64,000 bases of DNA from Marinobacter daqiaonensis (GCF_900115285.1 NZ_FOYW01000001.1:186001-250000), one strand, 5' to 3'. Shown: positions 26,293-34,547, numbered from the stretch's first letter. Notes: generated from the sequence alone by a model not told the origin. Translations and numbers: made by a program.

Positions 26293-26853
26293 TCAGTGTC
26301 GCACATCGACAATGAGGCGCGGCGGGTCGCTCAGCTCACGGACCCGATAGCGGTTCGGCGACCCGACACCGAGGACCCACGTCACGACAGCCTCGAAGTC
26401 GCAGGTCAGCTCCACTTCAGAGAGCACCGGCAGGCTCGTCAGGCGCTCACGCTCTGTAACCGTCGGCCGGCCCTCCCGGGTGTGCGCATTCGCAGGGTAC
26501 ATCCTGACCTCGAGCCAGCCATCGCCGCCAACCTGCGTTACCTTGCCAGACCCGCACTTCCGCACGGGTTGATCAATGTACTCGGTGTGATAGCCCGGCA
26601 CCCGTTCGTCGAACTCGAAGACGATCCGGTCGAAGCCCTCGTGAGTGTCAGTGCGTACGGCAAGAAGGGTCGCCGGAGGCGCATCTGGCTGCGGCCGGTC
26701 GATAATTCCGGCAGTCCATTCAGACGTAGAGGTGGCATCCGGGCCGGCAACTGTCTGTCCTGCGCCATCCCGTTCGCCCAAAACGCCGCCGCATCCGGCC
26801 AGGGCGATGAAGGCGGTTGCAGCAACTGCTGTGGCGTACTGTCGAATCCTCAC
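26293..26853 (-). CDS. AMIN-like domain lipoprotein
   Basis: A 186-residue lipoprotein: a signal with the lipobox LAGC (Cys21), a low-complexity linker (about 22-60), and a beta-sandwich domain (about 62-186) with HEGFDRIVFEFDERVPGYHTEYID and PPRLIVDVRH. This matches the AMIN-like domain family, related to the AMIN domain that targets periplasmic proteins to peptidoglycan or secretin complexes. Two cysteines (KCGSG, LTCDF) may pair. No partner gene is adjacent; the plus-strand reading frame over it is a shadow. Confidence 0.8.
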   Translation of the reverse strand: MRIRQYATAVAATAFIALAGCGGVLGERDGAGQTVAGPDATSTSEWTAGIIDRPQPDAPPATLLAVRTDTHEGFDRIVFEFDERVPGYHTEYIDQPVRKCGSGKVTQVGGDGWLEVRMYPANAHTREGRPTVTERERLTSLPVLSEVELTCDFEAVVTWVLGVGSPNRYRVRELSDPPRLIVDVRH

Positions 26854-26957
26854 TGTCCTTCCTCCTCGTTCGACTTCGGGCGAATGGTGTCGTCCAGGTT
26901 CGGTTTGGTTCGGTTAAGTCTATGCCCAGGTTGGTCTATAGCCCACGGATTAATATA

Positions 26958-26985
26958 TTTTTTGATTTCCTGTCCACGTTCCACT
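26958..26985. repeat. Degenerate transposase-associated motif
   Basis: TTTTTTGATTTCCTGTCCACGTTCC: a T-run followed by CCTGTCCACGTTCC, the same core as the copies around the RAYT gene. Confidence 0.6.
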
Positions 26986-27174
26986 TGAACGGGGTAGCAC
27001 TCGATTGCGGTTTCCTGACCTTAGCTGGACCGATTGCCACGCCGGGATGATTCGCAGCGATCTCGACTTCGTCACGGCGCTTGGCCAAAATCGGAACCAC
27101 ACTGTCTTTGACTGGCCAAGGCAACGTCGGACAAGTGGCGACCTCCCCCCATCATTCACTTTGAGGAACACCCA

Positions 27175-27915
27175 ATGAGAACAGGCCTGCTGATCATCGC
27201 AGCATTCTGGTTCCTTCCGGTTTCGTCACAAACGCTTCAGATTATGGGGTCGGACGAGGGCTTTCTGCCGTTCTATTACGGGAAAAACCTTAACAAAGGC
27301 ATTCTGATCGAGGTGATCAATGATTTCACCCTGGAGACCGGTATCGCAGCCGATTTCCGCCCCCTGCCTCGTAAACGCCAGGCTTGGGCCCTGGAAGAAG
27401 GACGAGCCAACGCGGTTTTTGCCAACCCGCTATGGATGCCGCTGCCGGACCGGATGCATGCCGTCGGACCGGTGTTAACCTGGCGTGACCGTGTGTTTGC
27501 GCAACCTGGCCGACAACCGGACTCCTTCGATGACCTTCAGGGCAGCATCTGTCTGCGCAAATGGTTTGTCTATAGTGATGGACTCGAGCGGCGGATCGGT
27601 ACCGATCTGGTCCGCCATGACGCGTACAATGCTCAGCAGATGCTGGGCATGTTTCTGCACAAGCGGTGCGATTACACCGTCATGAACGAAATGGAGTTCC
27701 GGTTCCTGGCACTGCTGGGAAAAGTCGATCCGGATCGTTACAGCACGGAACTGATCGACGCCGAATGGCCGGTCTATCTTGGTATCCTCAAAACCGAAGC
27801 GGCTCTGATTGAAGCGGCGGAAGTTTTTTTCGCTACTCACACGGTTGACGCTGAGGCCATGCTACCCAACCTGCCGCCGCCGGACCGGAACGTCTCGATT
27901 CAGCCAGACAAGTAG
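27175..27915 (+). CDS. Periplasmic solute-binding-like protein (family 3)
   Basis: A 246-residue exported protein with a signal peptide (about 1-18) and the fold signature of extracellular solute-binding protein family 3: DEGFLPFYYGKN and KGILIEVINDFTLETGIAADFRPLPRKRQAWALEEG at the N-terminus, and DDLQGSICLRKWF beginning the second lobe. No ABC permease or ATPase is adjacent, so it may be an orphan binding protein or a sensory input. GAGGAACACCCA precedes the ATG. A likely disulfide could join the cysteines in SICLRK and KRCDY. Confidence 0.78.
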   Translation: MRTGLLIIAAFWFLPVSSQTLQIMGSDEGFLPFYYGKNLNKGILIEVINDFTLETGIAADFRPLPRKRQAWALEEGRANAVFANPLWMPLPDRMHAVGPVLTWRDRVFAQPGRQPDSFDDLQGSICLRKWFVYSDGLERRIGTDLVRHDAYNAQQMLGMFLHKRCDYTVMNEMEFRFLALLGKVDPDRYSTELIDAEWPVYLGILKTEAALIEAAEVFFATHTVDAEAMLPNLPPPDRNVSIQPDK

Positions 27916-27996
27916 CGCAGCTCGCGGCCAAGATCCATCCGACAGGCACTTAAACGGTTTGATCACTGGCATAAGAAGCAAGTCGAAAACAGAAAG

Positions 27997-28025
27997 CTTT
28001 TCAGAGTGCCTGTCCAAGTTGAGTT
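27997..28025. repeat. Degenerate transposase-associated motif
   Basis: CTTTTCAGAGTGCCTGTCCAAGTTGAGTT keeps the GAGTGCCTGTCCA-GTT core of the dispersed motif. Confidence 0.6.
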
Positions 28026-28123
28026 TCACGTTTCGATCCATGTCCCAGATATCTTCCCCTCATTTTAACGGGTAACATCGGTTGGCGAAGTCCCAGCCCC
28101 CTCAACCTTTGCAGGAGAAAAAA

Positions 28124-29251
28124 GTGTCAGATAACAACATCGAACTTACTTCCACCATTAGCGAAGACAACAAACTGGAACTTGCCCTGCGCGAGATCGA
28201 GATCCCCCAGCCGGGCGAAAACCAGGTGGTCATCCGCGTCGAGGCCGCCCCTATCAACCCGTCTGACCTGGGAGTGATGTTCAGCGCGGCTGACATGACG
28301 ACCGCCAGCCAATCCGGTAGCGCCGATCGCCCGGTCATCAGCGCCGATGTCCCGGCCAAGTTCATGGGCGCCGTTAAAAAGCGTGTTGGCAAGCCCATAC
28401 CCGTGGGCAATGAAGGCGCCGGTACCGTCGTCGCGGCAGGCTCATCCGCCGCAGCGCAAAGCCTGATGGGCAAAACCGTTGCGTTCATCGGCGGCGGTAG
28501 CTACCGCAAATACCTCTGTGCCAATGTTCAAAGCTGTCTGGAACTGGAACCGGGTACGACTGCAGCCGAAGGCGCTTCAAGCTTTGTTAATCCGCTGACT
28601 GCATTAGCCATGGTAGAAACCATGCGCGCTGAGGGTCACAAGGCTATCGTTCACGCTGCCGCGGCCTCTAACCTCGGGCAAATGCTCAACCGCATCTGCC
28701 TCGCCGACGGCATCGACCTGGTCAATATCGTCCGCAAACCGGAACAGGAAGCACTACTGCGCGACATGGGTGCCAAATACGTGGTCAACTCCAGTAGCGA
28801 CAGCTTTATGGCAGACCTGACCCAGGCACTGATCGACACCGGCGCTACTATTGCTTTTGACCCAATCGGTGGCGGACGGCTGGCCAGTGATATTCTCACT
28901 TGCATGGAAGCCGCCGTCTCTCGCGACATGACCGAATACAGCGTGTACGGATCCGACATCTACAAACAGGTTTATATCTATGGCGGCCTTGATCGCGGCC
29001 CCATCACACTGAATCGCAACTTTGGTTTTGCCTGGGGTGTGAACGGCTTTCTATTGTTCAATGCATTAGGAAAACTGGGTACGGAAACCTACGCTGCCAT
29101 GCGCAAACGCGTAGCCGCCGAGATCAAAACCACGTTCGCCAGTCACTACACTCATGACGTATCTCTGGCCGGTGCGTTACAACTGGATGCAATCTCGGCT
29201 TACGGCAAAATGGCGACCGGAGAGAAGTTCCTGATCAAACCACAGAGCTAA
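28124..29251 (+). CDS. Zinc-binding-type dehydrogenase / quinone oxidoreductase-like
   Basis: A 375-residue medium-chain dehydrogenase/reductase. The N-terminal GroES-like domain includes VVIRVEAAPINPSDLG and GNEGAGTVVAAGS; the NAD(P)-binding half includes KAIVHAAAASNLGQMLNRI and a strand ending in VNIVRK. No Cys-rich structural zinc lobe is seen, so it is probably a zinc-free, quinone-oxidoreductase-like enzyme using NADPH. The start is the GTG at 28124 with GCAGGAG eight bases upstream; the TTG at 28082 in the same frame has no ribosome site. A perfect hairpin follows the stop codon. Confidence 0.85.
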   Translation: MSDNNIELTSTISEDNKLELALREIEIPQPGENQVVIRVEAAPINPSDLGVMFSAADMTTASQSGSADRPVISADVPAKFMGAVKKRVGKPIPVGNEGAGTVVAAGSSAAAQSLMGKTVAFIGGGSYRKYLCANVQSCLELEPGTTAAEGASSFVNPLTALAMVETMRAEGHKAIVHAAAASNLGQMLNRICLADGIDLVNIVRKPEQEALLRDMGAKYVVNSSSDSFMADLTQALIDTGATIAFDPIGGGRLASDILTCMEAAVSRDMTEYSVYGSDIYKQVYIYGGLDRGPITLNRNFGFAWGVNGFLLFNALGKLGTETYAAMRKRVAAEIKTTFASHYTHDVSLAGALQLDAISAYGKMATGEKFLIKPQS

Positions 29252-29282
29252 CGATTGGAATCTGGCCGCAAGGCCATCCCGG

Positions 29283-29311
29283 GGCGCTGAAGTCAGATTG
29301 GCTTCAGCGCC
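29283..29311 (+). terminator. Perfect 10-bp hairpin after dehydrogenase gene
   Basis: GGCGCTGAAG (29283-29292) and CTTCAGCGCC (29302-29311) pair perfectly around a 9-base loop, 31 bases after the stop codon. There is no T-run. Confidence 0.65.
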
Positions 29312-29317
29312 TGCATG

Positions 29318-29342
29318 GAAGTTACCTGTCCAGGTTCAGTTC
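29318..29342. repeat. Degenerate transposase-associated motif
   Basis: GAAGTTACCTGTCCAGGTTCAG resembles the dispersed motif and lies just upstream of the transposase remnant; a weaker copy (AGTGCCTGTTCCTGC) follows it at about 29490. Confidence 0.45.
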
Positions 29343-29356
29343 TCATCCTCTCCCGA

Positions 29357-29461
29357 CTTTGCATGCCAGCCGATGAATGGCTGCAGGAAGCCTGTGAATT
29401 CGAGGCCCGCTACAGGGAAAACCGGCGGGCAGAGCAGGGAAGGCGACCACGAGCGGACTGA
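29357..29461 (+). pseudogene. C-terminal remnant of REP-associated transposase
   Basis: About 34 codons reading LCMPADEWLQEACEFEARY, then RENRRAEQGRRPRAD and a stop. They align with the last 30 residues of the intact RAYT at 32710-33699 (EEWLQEACEFEARYARNHRAEQGRRRRAA), and the DNA is also closely similar. The rest of the gene is missing, so this is a deletion remnant of a second copy. Degenerate copies of the same short motif flank it on both sides, as around the intact gene. Confidence 0.9.
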
Positions 29462-29527
29462 TTCCCAACTGATCGACTGAAAGTCTTGGTAGTGCCTGTT
29501 CCTGCTTGGTTCCTGCCTGACTGACCG

Positions 29528-29554
29528 GGCGGCCCGCCGGTTTGGCGGGCCGCC
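29528..29554. terminator. Perfect 11-bp GC hairpin
   Basis: GGCGGCCCGCC (29528-29538) and GGCGGGCCGCC (29544-29554) pair around a GGTTT loop. It lies between the transposase remnant and the MFS gene; without a T-run its role is uncertain. Confidence 0.6.
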
Positions 29555-29659
29555 AGTGTCATAAATGACAGGTGCAGTACGGAAGGTCGCTTTGCCCGCC
29601 CCGCTGACCGCGGGTTACCATGATCGTTCTTTCACCCTTCTTCACTGCCAGACAGAGCC

Positions 29660-30883
29660 TTGAACCCGGACAATCCCGCCCCCGTGCAGACCATTGACCC
29701 CGCCGAGGCCCGCAGAAACTTCTTTATCATCTGCATGGCCCTGACCTTCTGCTTCGTCGTTTACTCCATGTTGATTGTTGCCGTGCCGGTCTACGGCCTG
29801 CGCCTGGGTGCCTCGCCTTTGGTGCTCGGTGCGGTGCTCAGTACCCAGTACCTGTTGCCATTGCTGTTTGCCATCCCCCTGGGTCAGGTAGTTACCCGGT
29901 ATGGGGGGCGCAGCACCCTGGTGGCCGGGGCCATGATCATGGTGGCCGGTCTCCTGGCCATGCACTTCTGGTATGGCTACCCGGGGCTGATTCTGGGACA
30001 GCTACTGGTGGGGCTGGCGCACCTGCAGATGGTACTGGCGGCCCAGACGCTGATCTCCAATCTTGGCACCGGGCCGCGGCTGGAACAGTATTTTGGCTGG
30101 TACGCCACCTGGCTGTCCGGGGGCCAGGTGGTGGGGCCGCTGTTGGCGGGCCTGTTGCTGCCTGAGGATCAGGGCGTCGGCCAGGTGTTCCTGGTGATGG
30201 CCTTGTTTGCCCTTCTCGGCGGTACTGCCGGCCTGTGGCTCACCGGACAGGCCCGGGAGCGACTGGCGGTGGCGCGACGGCAGACCGGCTTCCGTGCGCA
30301 GTGGGCCCTGATGCGGACCAGCAGTGGCGTACAACTGTCGGTATTGGTGACCGTGGTGGGGATGTTCGCCCTGGGGGTGTATGGCAGCTACCTGCCGGTC
30401 TATCTGGAGAGCCTCGCCATGAGCCCTGCGGTGATCGGCGTGCTGGTCAGCCTGCGCGCTGCTGTGGCAATGGTAATCCGGCCCTTCATGGCCCGCCTGA
30501 TCGCCCTCGCCGGCGGCCGTGGGCCAGCGGTACTGCTGGCCTTCGGCACCCTGGCCCTGGGCATCACCTTTCTGGGTGTATCGGCGCACCTGGTGCTGAT
30601 CTCCCTGCTGGCGGTTCTGGTGGGCCTGGGCTCGGGCCTCACCCAGCCCCTGTCGATGGTTATCCTGGCTGAGGCGGTGGACCGGGAGCAGCGCTCCGGT
30701 GCTCTGGGTATGCGGCTGATGGCCAACCGGGCCATTCACTTCCTGGCGCCCCTGCTGTTTGGGGCCTTGCTGTCGGTCGGTGGCTTCGGGCTGGCCTTCG
30801 GGATGTCCGGTCTGCTTATTGCGCTGGCGCTGGTGATAACGCGGCGGTTGTTCCGGGCGGTGGCCGGTCAGGGCGTGGTCTGA
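29660..30883 (+). CDS. MFS transporter
   Basis: A 407-residue major facilitator with about twelve hydrophobic segments. The loop between helices 2 and 3 reads GQVVTRYGGRSTL, the usual G-x-x-x-D/R-x-x-G-R-R position. Substrate unknown; the drug-efflux-like DHA1 group is plausible. The reading frame begins with TTG at 29660; the first ATG in frame (MALTFCF) would delete part of helix 1, so TTG is kept. It converges on the RNase J-like gene with only 17 bases between the stop codons. Confidence 0.85.
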   Translation: MNPDNPAPVQTIDPAEARRNFFIICMALTFCFVVYSMLIVAVPVYGLRLGASPLVLGAVLSTQYLLPLLFAIPLGQVVTRYGGRSTLVAGAMIMVAGLLAMHFWYGYPGLILGQLLVGLAHLQMVLAAQTLISNLGTGPRLEQYFGWYATWLSGGQVVGPLLAGLLLPEDQGVGQVFLVMALFALLGGTAGLWLTGQARERLAVARRQTGFRAQWALMRTSSGVQLSVLVTVVGMFALGVYGSYLPVYLESLAMSPAVIGVLVSLRAAVAMVIRPFMARLIALAGGRGPAVLLAFGTLALGITFLGVSAHLVLISLLAVLVGLGSGLTQPLSMVILAEAVDREQRSGALGMRLMANRAIHFLAPLLFGALLSVGGFGLAFGMSGLLIALALVITRRLFRAVAGQGVV

Positions 30884-30900
30884 ACCTGGGGGAAGGGAAT

Positions 30901-32283
30901 TCAGTCAACCCGCACCAGCTCCCCCTTCTCCCAGCCCAGTCGCCCGGTGGCCACCACTTGCCGGCGCATACCGGGCACCGGGCGGACCATGAACAGGTCG
31001 CCATTGCGACCAAGCAGGGCCTTGGGTACGCCACACTCCCGCGCCAGGCCAGCGTGGGCCTGCATGTGCTCGGCCTCACCATGCACCGGAATGGCCACGT
31101 CGGGCTGTACCCACTGGTACATTGCACGCAGTTCGTCCTGGGCCGGGTGGCCGGAGGCATGGATGGGCAGATCGGCATCTTCGGCGGTGATGACTTCCAC
31201 GCCCTGTTCCCGGAGGCTGGCAATCAGCGCTTCGATGGCGTCCTCATTGCCGGGGATGGCGCGGGCGCTGAAGATCACCCGGTCCCCCGGCTCCAGCTCG
31301 ATGTCGGGGTGCGTGCCCGCGGCCATGCGGCGCAGGGCGGTGCGGGGTTCGCCCTGGCTGCCGGTAGCGACGGCAAGCACTTCCGCTCGCGGAAGGTAGC
31401 CCAGGTGGGCAGGGGGGATGAGGTGGTCATCCGCATTCCATACGCCGGCTGCCTTGGCGGCACCGCTCATGTTGATCAGGGAACGCCCCAGCAGGCCCAT
31501 GTAGCGGCCGGTGGCCCGGGCGACATTGGCCAGGGTGTGCAGCCGGGCAATGTTGCTGCCAAAACAGGCGACAATGACCCGCCCCGGTGCGCCGTCAACG
31601 GCGACCAGCAAGCCTTTTTCCAGGGCTGATTCGGAGATGGAGTGGCCCGGCACGGTAGCGTTGGTGGAATCGCACACCATCGCGGTCACACCTTCTGCTG
31701 CCAGCGCCTTGAAGGTGCCTGGGGCATAGCCATGGCCCACCAGGGGTTCTTCGTCCAGCTTCCAGTCGCCGCTGTGGAAGATGCGGCCGGCGGGGGTACG
31801 GATCATCAGGGCGTTGGGGTCGGGGATGGAGTGGGTGAGGGCCAGCCACTGTACCTCAAACGGGCCGATGGCCCGGCGCTCATCCACATCCACTACGTGG
31901 ATCGGCACCCGGTGTAACAGATCGGCCTCCGTCAGCTTGCGTCGCAGGATCTCGGCGGTGAATCGGCTGGTGTAAACCGGACATTGCAGCAGTGGCCACA
32001 GGTAGGGCACTGCGCCGATATGGTCCTCGTGGGCATGGGTGATGATCAGCCCGACGAGCTGCTCGCGGCGGTCCGCGATAAAGGTGGGATCGGCCATCTG
32101 CACCGGCGGCTCACCGCGCCCGTGCACGGTGCCGTCGGCAATCACCCGGCCAGGGCGGGGGAAAGTAACCCCGCAGTCCACCATCAGCCAGTGGCCATCG
32201 TGGCCATAAAGGTTCAGGTTCATGCCGATTTCACCGGTGCCACCAAGGGGCAGGAACCAGAGATCATTGTGATCGGGTGTCAT
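30901..32283 (-). CDS. RNase J-like metallo-beta-lactamase ribonuclease
   Basis: A 460-residue protein with the MBL-fold/beta-CASP arrangement of RNase J: LGGTGEIGMNLNLYG at the N-terminus, the metal motif THAHEDHIG (about 77-85), the HSIPD and GDWKLD segments for further metal ligands, the beta-CASP insertion (about 215-370, GSQGEPRTALRRMA) and HASGHPAQDEL and IPVHGE near the end. RNase J has endonuclease and 5'-exonuclease activity on RNA. It is shorter than Bacillus RNase J (about 555), lacking most of the C-terminal domain. No partner gene is adjacent. Confidence 0.88.
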   Translation of the reverse strand: MTPDHNDLWFLPLGGTGEIGMNLNLYGHDGHWLMVDCGVTFPRPGRVIADGTVHGRGEPPVQMADPTFIADRREQLVGLIITHAHEDHIGAVPYLWPLLQCPVYTSRFTAEILRRKLTEADLLHRVPIHVVDVDERRAIGPFEVQWLALTHSIPDPNALMIRTPAGRIFHSGDWKLDEEPLVGHGYAPGTFKALAAEGVTAMVCDSTNATVPGHSISESALEKGLLVAVDGAPGRVIVACFGSNIARLHTLANVARATGRYMGLLGRSLINMSGAAKAAGVWNADDHLIPPAHLGYLPRAEVLAVATGSQGEPRTALRRMAAGTHPDIELEPGDRVIFSARAIPGNEDAIEALIASLREQGVEVITAEDADLPIHASGHPAQDELRAMYQWVQPDVAIPVHGEAEHMQAHAGLARECGVPKALLGRNGDLFMVRPVPGMRRQVVATGRLGWEKGELVRVD

Positions 32284-32570
32284 GGAGACCTTGTCGAATT
32301 CGGGAATGGGATTGGGCAGCAGTGTAACCCAGAACCCGCGCTGGCTCCCGCCACTGCCATTGAGAGGGGCGCGGCAGCCAGGAGAAAGCCAGTCCGACTA
32401 TTGACACCAGAATGCCGGTTACTGTATCGGCCCGTTCGTGATCGCCAATGGATTCCTCTCGGTAGCGGCCGAGGGAGAGAATCCGGCAGATAGGCCAGCT
32501 CTTATAGCAGGCGATGATTTCGACACACAAATCCCGGATGAGCCAGATTACGGAGTGATCGTCGCCGCTT
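32284..32570. other. Intergenic region, nothing recognised
   Basis: Between the RNase J-like gene and the transposase locus. Short reading frames exist on both strands but none has coding character or a ribosome site. Confidence 0.45.
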
Positions 32571-32606
32571 TTCTTTTTTGGGAGTGCCTGTCCACGTTCC
32601 GTGTAA
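32571..32606. repeat. Transposase-flanking motif, upstream copy
   Basis: TTCTTTTTTGGGAGTGCCTG, then TCCACGTTCCGTG. It is nearly identical to the two copies downstream of the transposase gene and probably marks the 5' boundary of the RAYT locus. Confidence 0.8.
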
Positions 32607-32709
32607 ATCCGACGACCGCAATGTCGGTAACCGAACTCGCTCCATATCGCCAGCAGCGATATTTACGGGCGTTGCCTTACCCGTTTTAATAGAGGCGACC
32701 ACTCACCTC

Positions 32710-33699
32710 ATGAGCAACGGACTTGCCATGCCCCGCCCAAGAGAACAGCAGATATCCCTCTCTGATACGCCTTACTACCACGTCATCTCCCGCTGCGTTC
32801 GCCGCACCTTCCTATGCGGCGTGGATCGCCAGACCGGTCAAAGTTACGAGCACCGGCGCCGATGGATAGAGGAGCGCATCCGGTTGTTGTCGTCCATCTT
32901 CACCATCGACCTCTGCGCTTACGCCGTGATGTCCAACCATTATCACCTGGTGGTGAAACTCAGCCCGGAGCAGGCAGACGATTGGAGTGATGATGAAGTG
33001 CTGTCTCGGTGGACCAGCCTGTTCAAAGGGCCGCCCCTGGTTCAGCGGTGTCAGTCCGGGCAGAAACTGCATGAGGCTGAAGAACAATTCCTCAAGCGGG
33101 TTGTCGATGTCTACCGGAAGCGACTGGCCGACCTGAGCTGGTTCATGAAGTGCCTGAACGAGCCGATTGCCAGAGAAGCTAACCGCGAAGATGACTGCAC
33201 GGGCCATTTCTGGGAATCCCGCTTCAAGTCGCAGGCATTGCTAACCGAACAGGCCTTACTGAGCTGCATGGCCTACGTAGACCTCAACCCGGTCAGGGCA
33301 GCTATGGCGGATACGCCGGAGGACTCCGACCACACCAGCATAAAGGAGCGACTGAAACCGCAGTTTGATCTGGCAGAGGCCATCCAGAGCCAGATCGATT
33401 CCCACTACCTGCGCCCGTTTCCGGTTTCGCTCAAGCCCCTGCTGAATTTCGAAGGCAGCCACCGAGACGAAATACAACGGGGCATCCTGTTCAGCCTTCA
33501 GGACTACCTGGAACTGGTGGACTACACCGGCCGGGTGATTCACCCGTCAAAACGCGGGCATATTTCCGAGACCACACCGCCAATCCTGAACCGCCTGGGC
33601 TTCTCACGGGAGGAGTGGCTGCAGGAAGCCTGCGAATTCGAGGCCCGCTACGCCCGAAACCACAGGGCAGAGCAGGGCAGGCGACGACGAGCGGCCTGA
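32710..33699 (+). CDS. REP-associated tyrosine transposase (RAYT)
   Basis: A 329-residue IS200-like Y1 transposase of the REP-associated (domesticated) type. Landmarks: TPYYHVISRCVRRTFLCG at the N-terminus, the HUH metal motif in MSNHYHLVV, and the RAYT-specific GHFWESRFKSQAL and AYVDLNPVRA segments, followed by a long C-terminal extension to about residue 329. Such enzymes cut and join single-stranded DNA at short palindromic repeats (REPs) and are usually single-copy. Nearly identical T-run plus GTGCCTGTCCACGTTC motifs flank the gene. The ATG at 32710 is chosen from the family start; the open frame extends upstream through the motif. Confidence 0.92.
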   Translation: MSNGLAMPRPREQQISLSDTPYYHVISRCVRRTFLCGVDRQTGQSYEHRRRWIEERIRLLSSIFTIDLCAYAVMSNHYHLVVKLSPEQADDWSDDEVLSRWTSLFKGPPLVQRCQSGQKLHEAEEQFLKRVVDVYRKRLADLSWFMKCLNEPIAREANREDDCTGHFWESRFKSQALLTEQALLSCMAYVDLNPVRAAMADTPEDSDHTSIKERLKPQFDLAEAIQSQIDSHYLRPFPVSLKPLLNFEGSHRDEIQRGILFSLQDYLELVDYTGRVIHPSKRGHISETTPPILNRLGFSREEWLQEACEFEARYARNHRAEQGRRRRAA

Positions 33700-33729
33700 A
33701 TACCACCCCACCTGAGCAAAATCTCCTTA

Positions 33730-33786
33730 CTGGCTAATAGCCAGGGGTCTCGCTTGGCCTGAATTCGGAGAAAACGAGCCGAATTC
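33730..33786. repeat. Two short palindromes after RAYT gene
   Basis: CTGGCTA-A-TAGCCAG (33730-33744) and GAATTCGG/CCGAATTC (33761-33768 and 33779-33786). They may be structured recognition or termination elements of the RAYT locus. Confidence 0.6.
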
Positions 33787-33870
33787 GACGATATTGGTGA
33801 AAAAGTAGCCATTGGCCCTGAGGTTGACCCTGTAGGGTGGCACCTGGAGGCTATAGGGCTACCGTTTCGG

Positions 33871-33959
33871 GTTTTCTTTTTTTGGGAGTGCCTGTCCACG
33901 TTCGTTCGCTGTTTTTTGGGAGTGCCTGTCCACGTTCGTTCGCTTCACGTTCGTTCGCT
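33871..33959. repeat. Transposase-flanking motif, tandem downstream copies
   Basis: Two head-to-tail copies of a T-run plus GGGAGTGCCTGTCCACG followed by TTCGTTCGCT (33871-33910 and 33911-33944), then a partial third (TCACGTTCGTTCGCT, 33945-33959). The near-perfect identity indicates recent duplication. It matches the upstream copy at 32571-32606. Confidence 0.88.
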
Positions 33960-33965
33960 TATGAC

Positions 33966-34043
33966 ATTTAACGCGAAGCTTTGCGGCAATTTTGTAACTG
34001 CGTAGCGGTGGAGAAATTGTCCGGCAACAGCGGCTGGTTATAC
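33966..34043 (-). other. Integron attC-like recombination site
   Basis: Read on the minus strand, the 78-base site opens with GTATAAC (one mismatch from RYYYAAC) one base after the toxin stop codon and ends with GTTAAAT, a perfect GTTRRRY core. The two halves are an imperfect palindrome: the outer TAAC and the inner GCT, TTGC, GG and CAATTT segments pair, leaving single unpaired bases on one strand. Extrahelical bases of this kind are the hallmark of attC sites used by integron integrases. Position and orientation, directly 3' of the cassette genes, are as expected. Confidence 0.75.
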
Positions 34044-34044
34044 A

Positions 34045-34308
34045 TTATTCGTAGTGGCTCCAGAGCCTGAGAACTTTCACCACTTGCTCGTCCTCGAGCA
34101 CCTGGTATACCAGACGATGCTGAATATTGATGCGGCGTGAATAGGCCCCCGCAAGATCACCAATGAGCTTCTCAAACGGAGGCGGCTTGCGGTATGGGTC
34201 TTCCGCTATCAGCGCCAACAGTTCTTGAGCTTTTGGTTTGAGGCCGCTGGAGGCCAACTTCTTTGCATCTTTCTGGGCTTGCTTGGTGTAAACCAACTTC
34301 CATGTCAC
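34045..34308 (-). CDS. yoeB: Txe/YoeB-type toxin
   Basis: An 87-residue RelE-superfamily mRNA interferase that cleaves mRNA at the ribosome. The sequence from MTWKLVYTKQAQKDAKKL, through FEKLIGDLAGAYSRRINIQHRLVY, to VVKVLRLWSHYE matches YoeB, including the C-terminal His-Tyr that belongs to the active site and the arginines of SRRINIQHR. The ATG overlaps the antitoxin stop by four bases (translational coupling). The stop codon is one base from an attC-like site, so the pair appears to be an integron cassette. Confidence 0.95.
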   Translation of the reverse strand: MTWKLVYTKQAQKDAKKLASSGLKPKAQELLALIAEDPYRKPPPFEKLIGDLAGAYSRRINIQHRLVYQVLEDEQVVKVLRLWSHYE

Positions 34309-34547
34309 CAGTCCAGCTCCTCATCGCATTCACCCACCGGGGTATCCATCCCCTCACGAATAGACTCCCGCATACCTGGTACGGAGAGCAGGTAAAGTGT
34401 CTCCTGAATTGCCGACCAGTCTTCCTCGGAAACCAGGACCGCTTTGTTCCGCTTACCCATGATGACGATTGGTTGGTGGGACTCGGCGGTCTCGTCAATC
34501 AACCGATAAAGGTTGCTGCGCGCCTCAGTTGCTGTGATTCCTGTCAT
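34305..34547 (-). CDS. yefM: Phd/YefM-type antitoxin
   Basis: An 80-residue antitoxin of the Phd/YefM family: an N-terminal DNA-binding dimerisation domain (MTGITATEARSNLYRLIDE, PIVIMGKRNKAVLVSEEDW) and a flexible acidic C-terminus (PVGECDEELDW) that wraps the toxin. It neutralises YoeB and represses its own promoter. Gene order antitoxin-toxin with a four-base overlap is standard. Confidence 0.95.
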   Translation of the reverse strand: MTGITATEARSNLYRLIDETAESHQPIVIMGKRNKAVLVSEEDWSAIQETLYLLSVPGMRESIREGMDTPVGECDEELDW

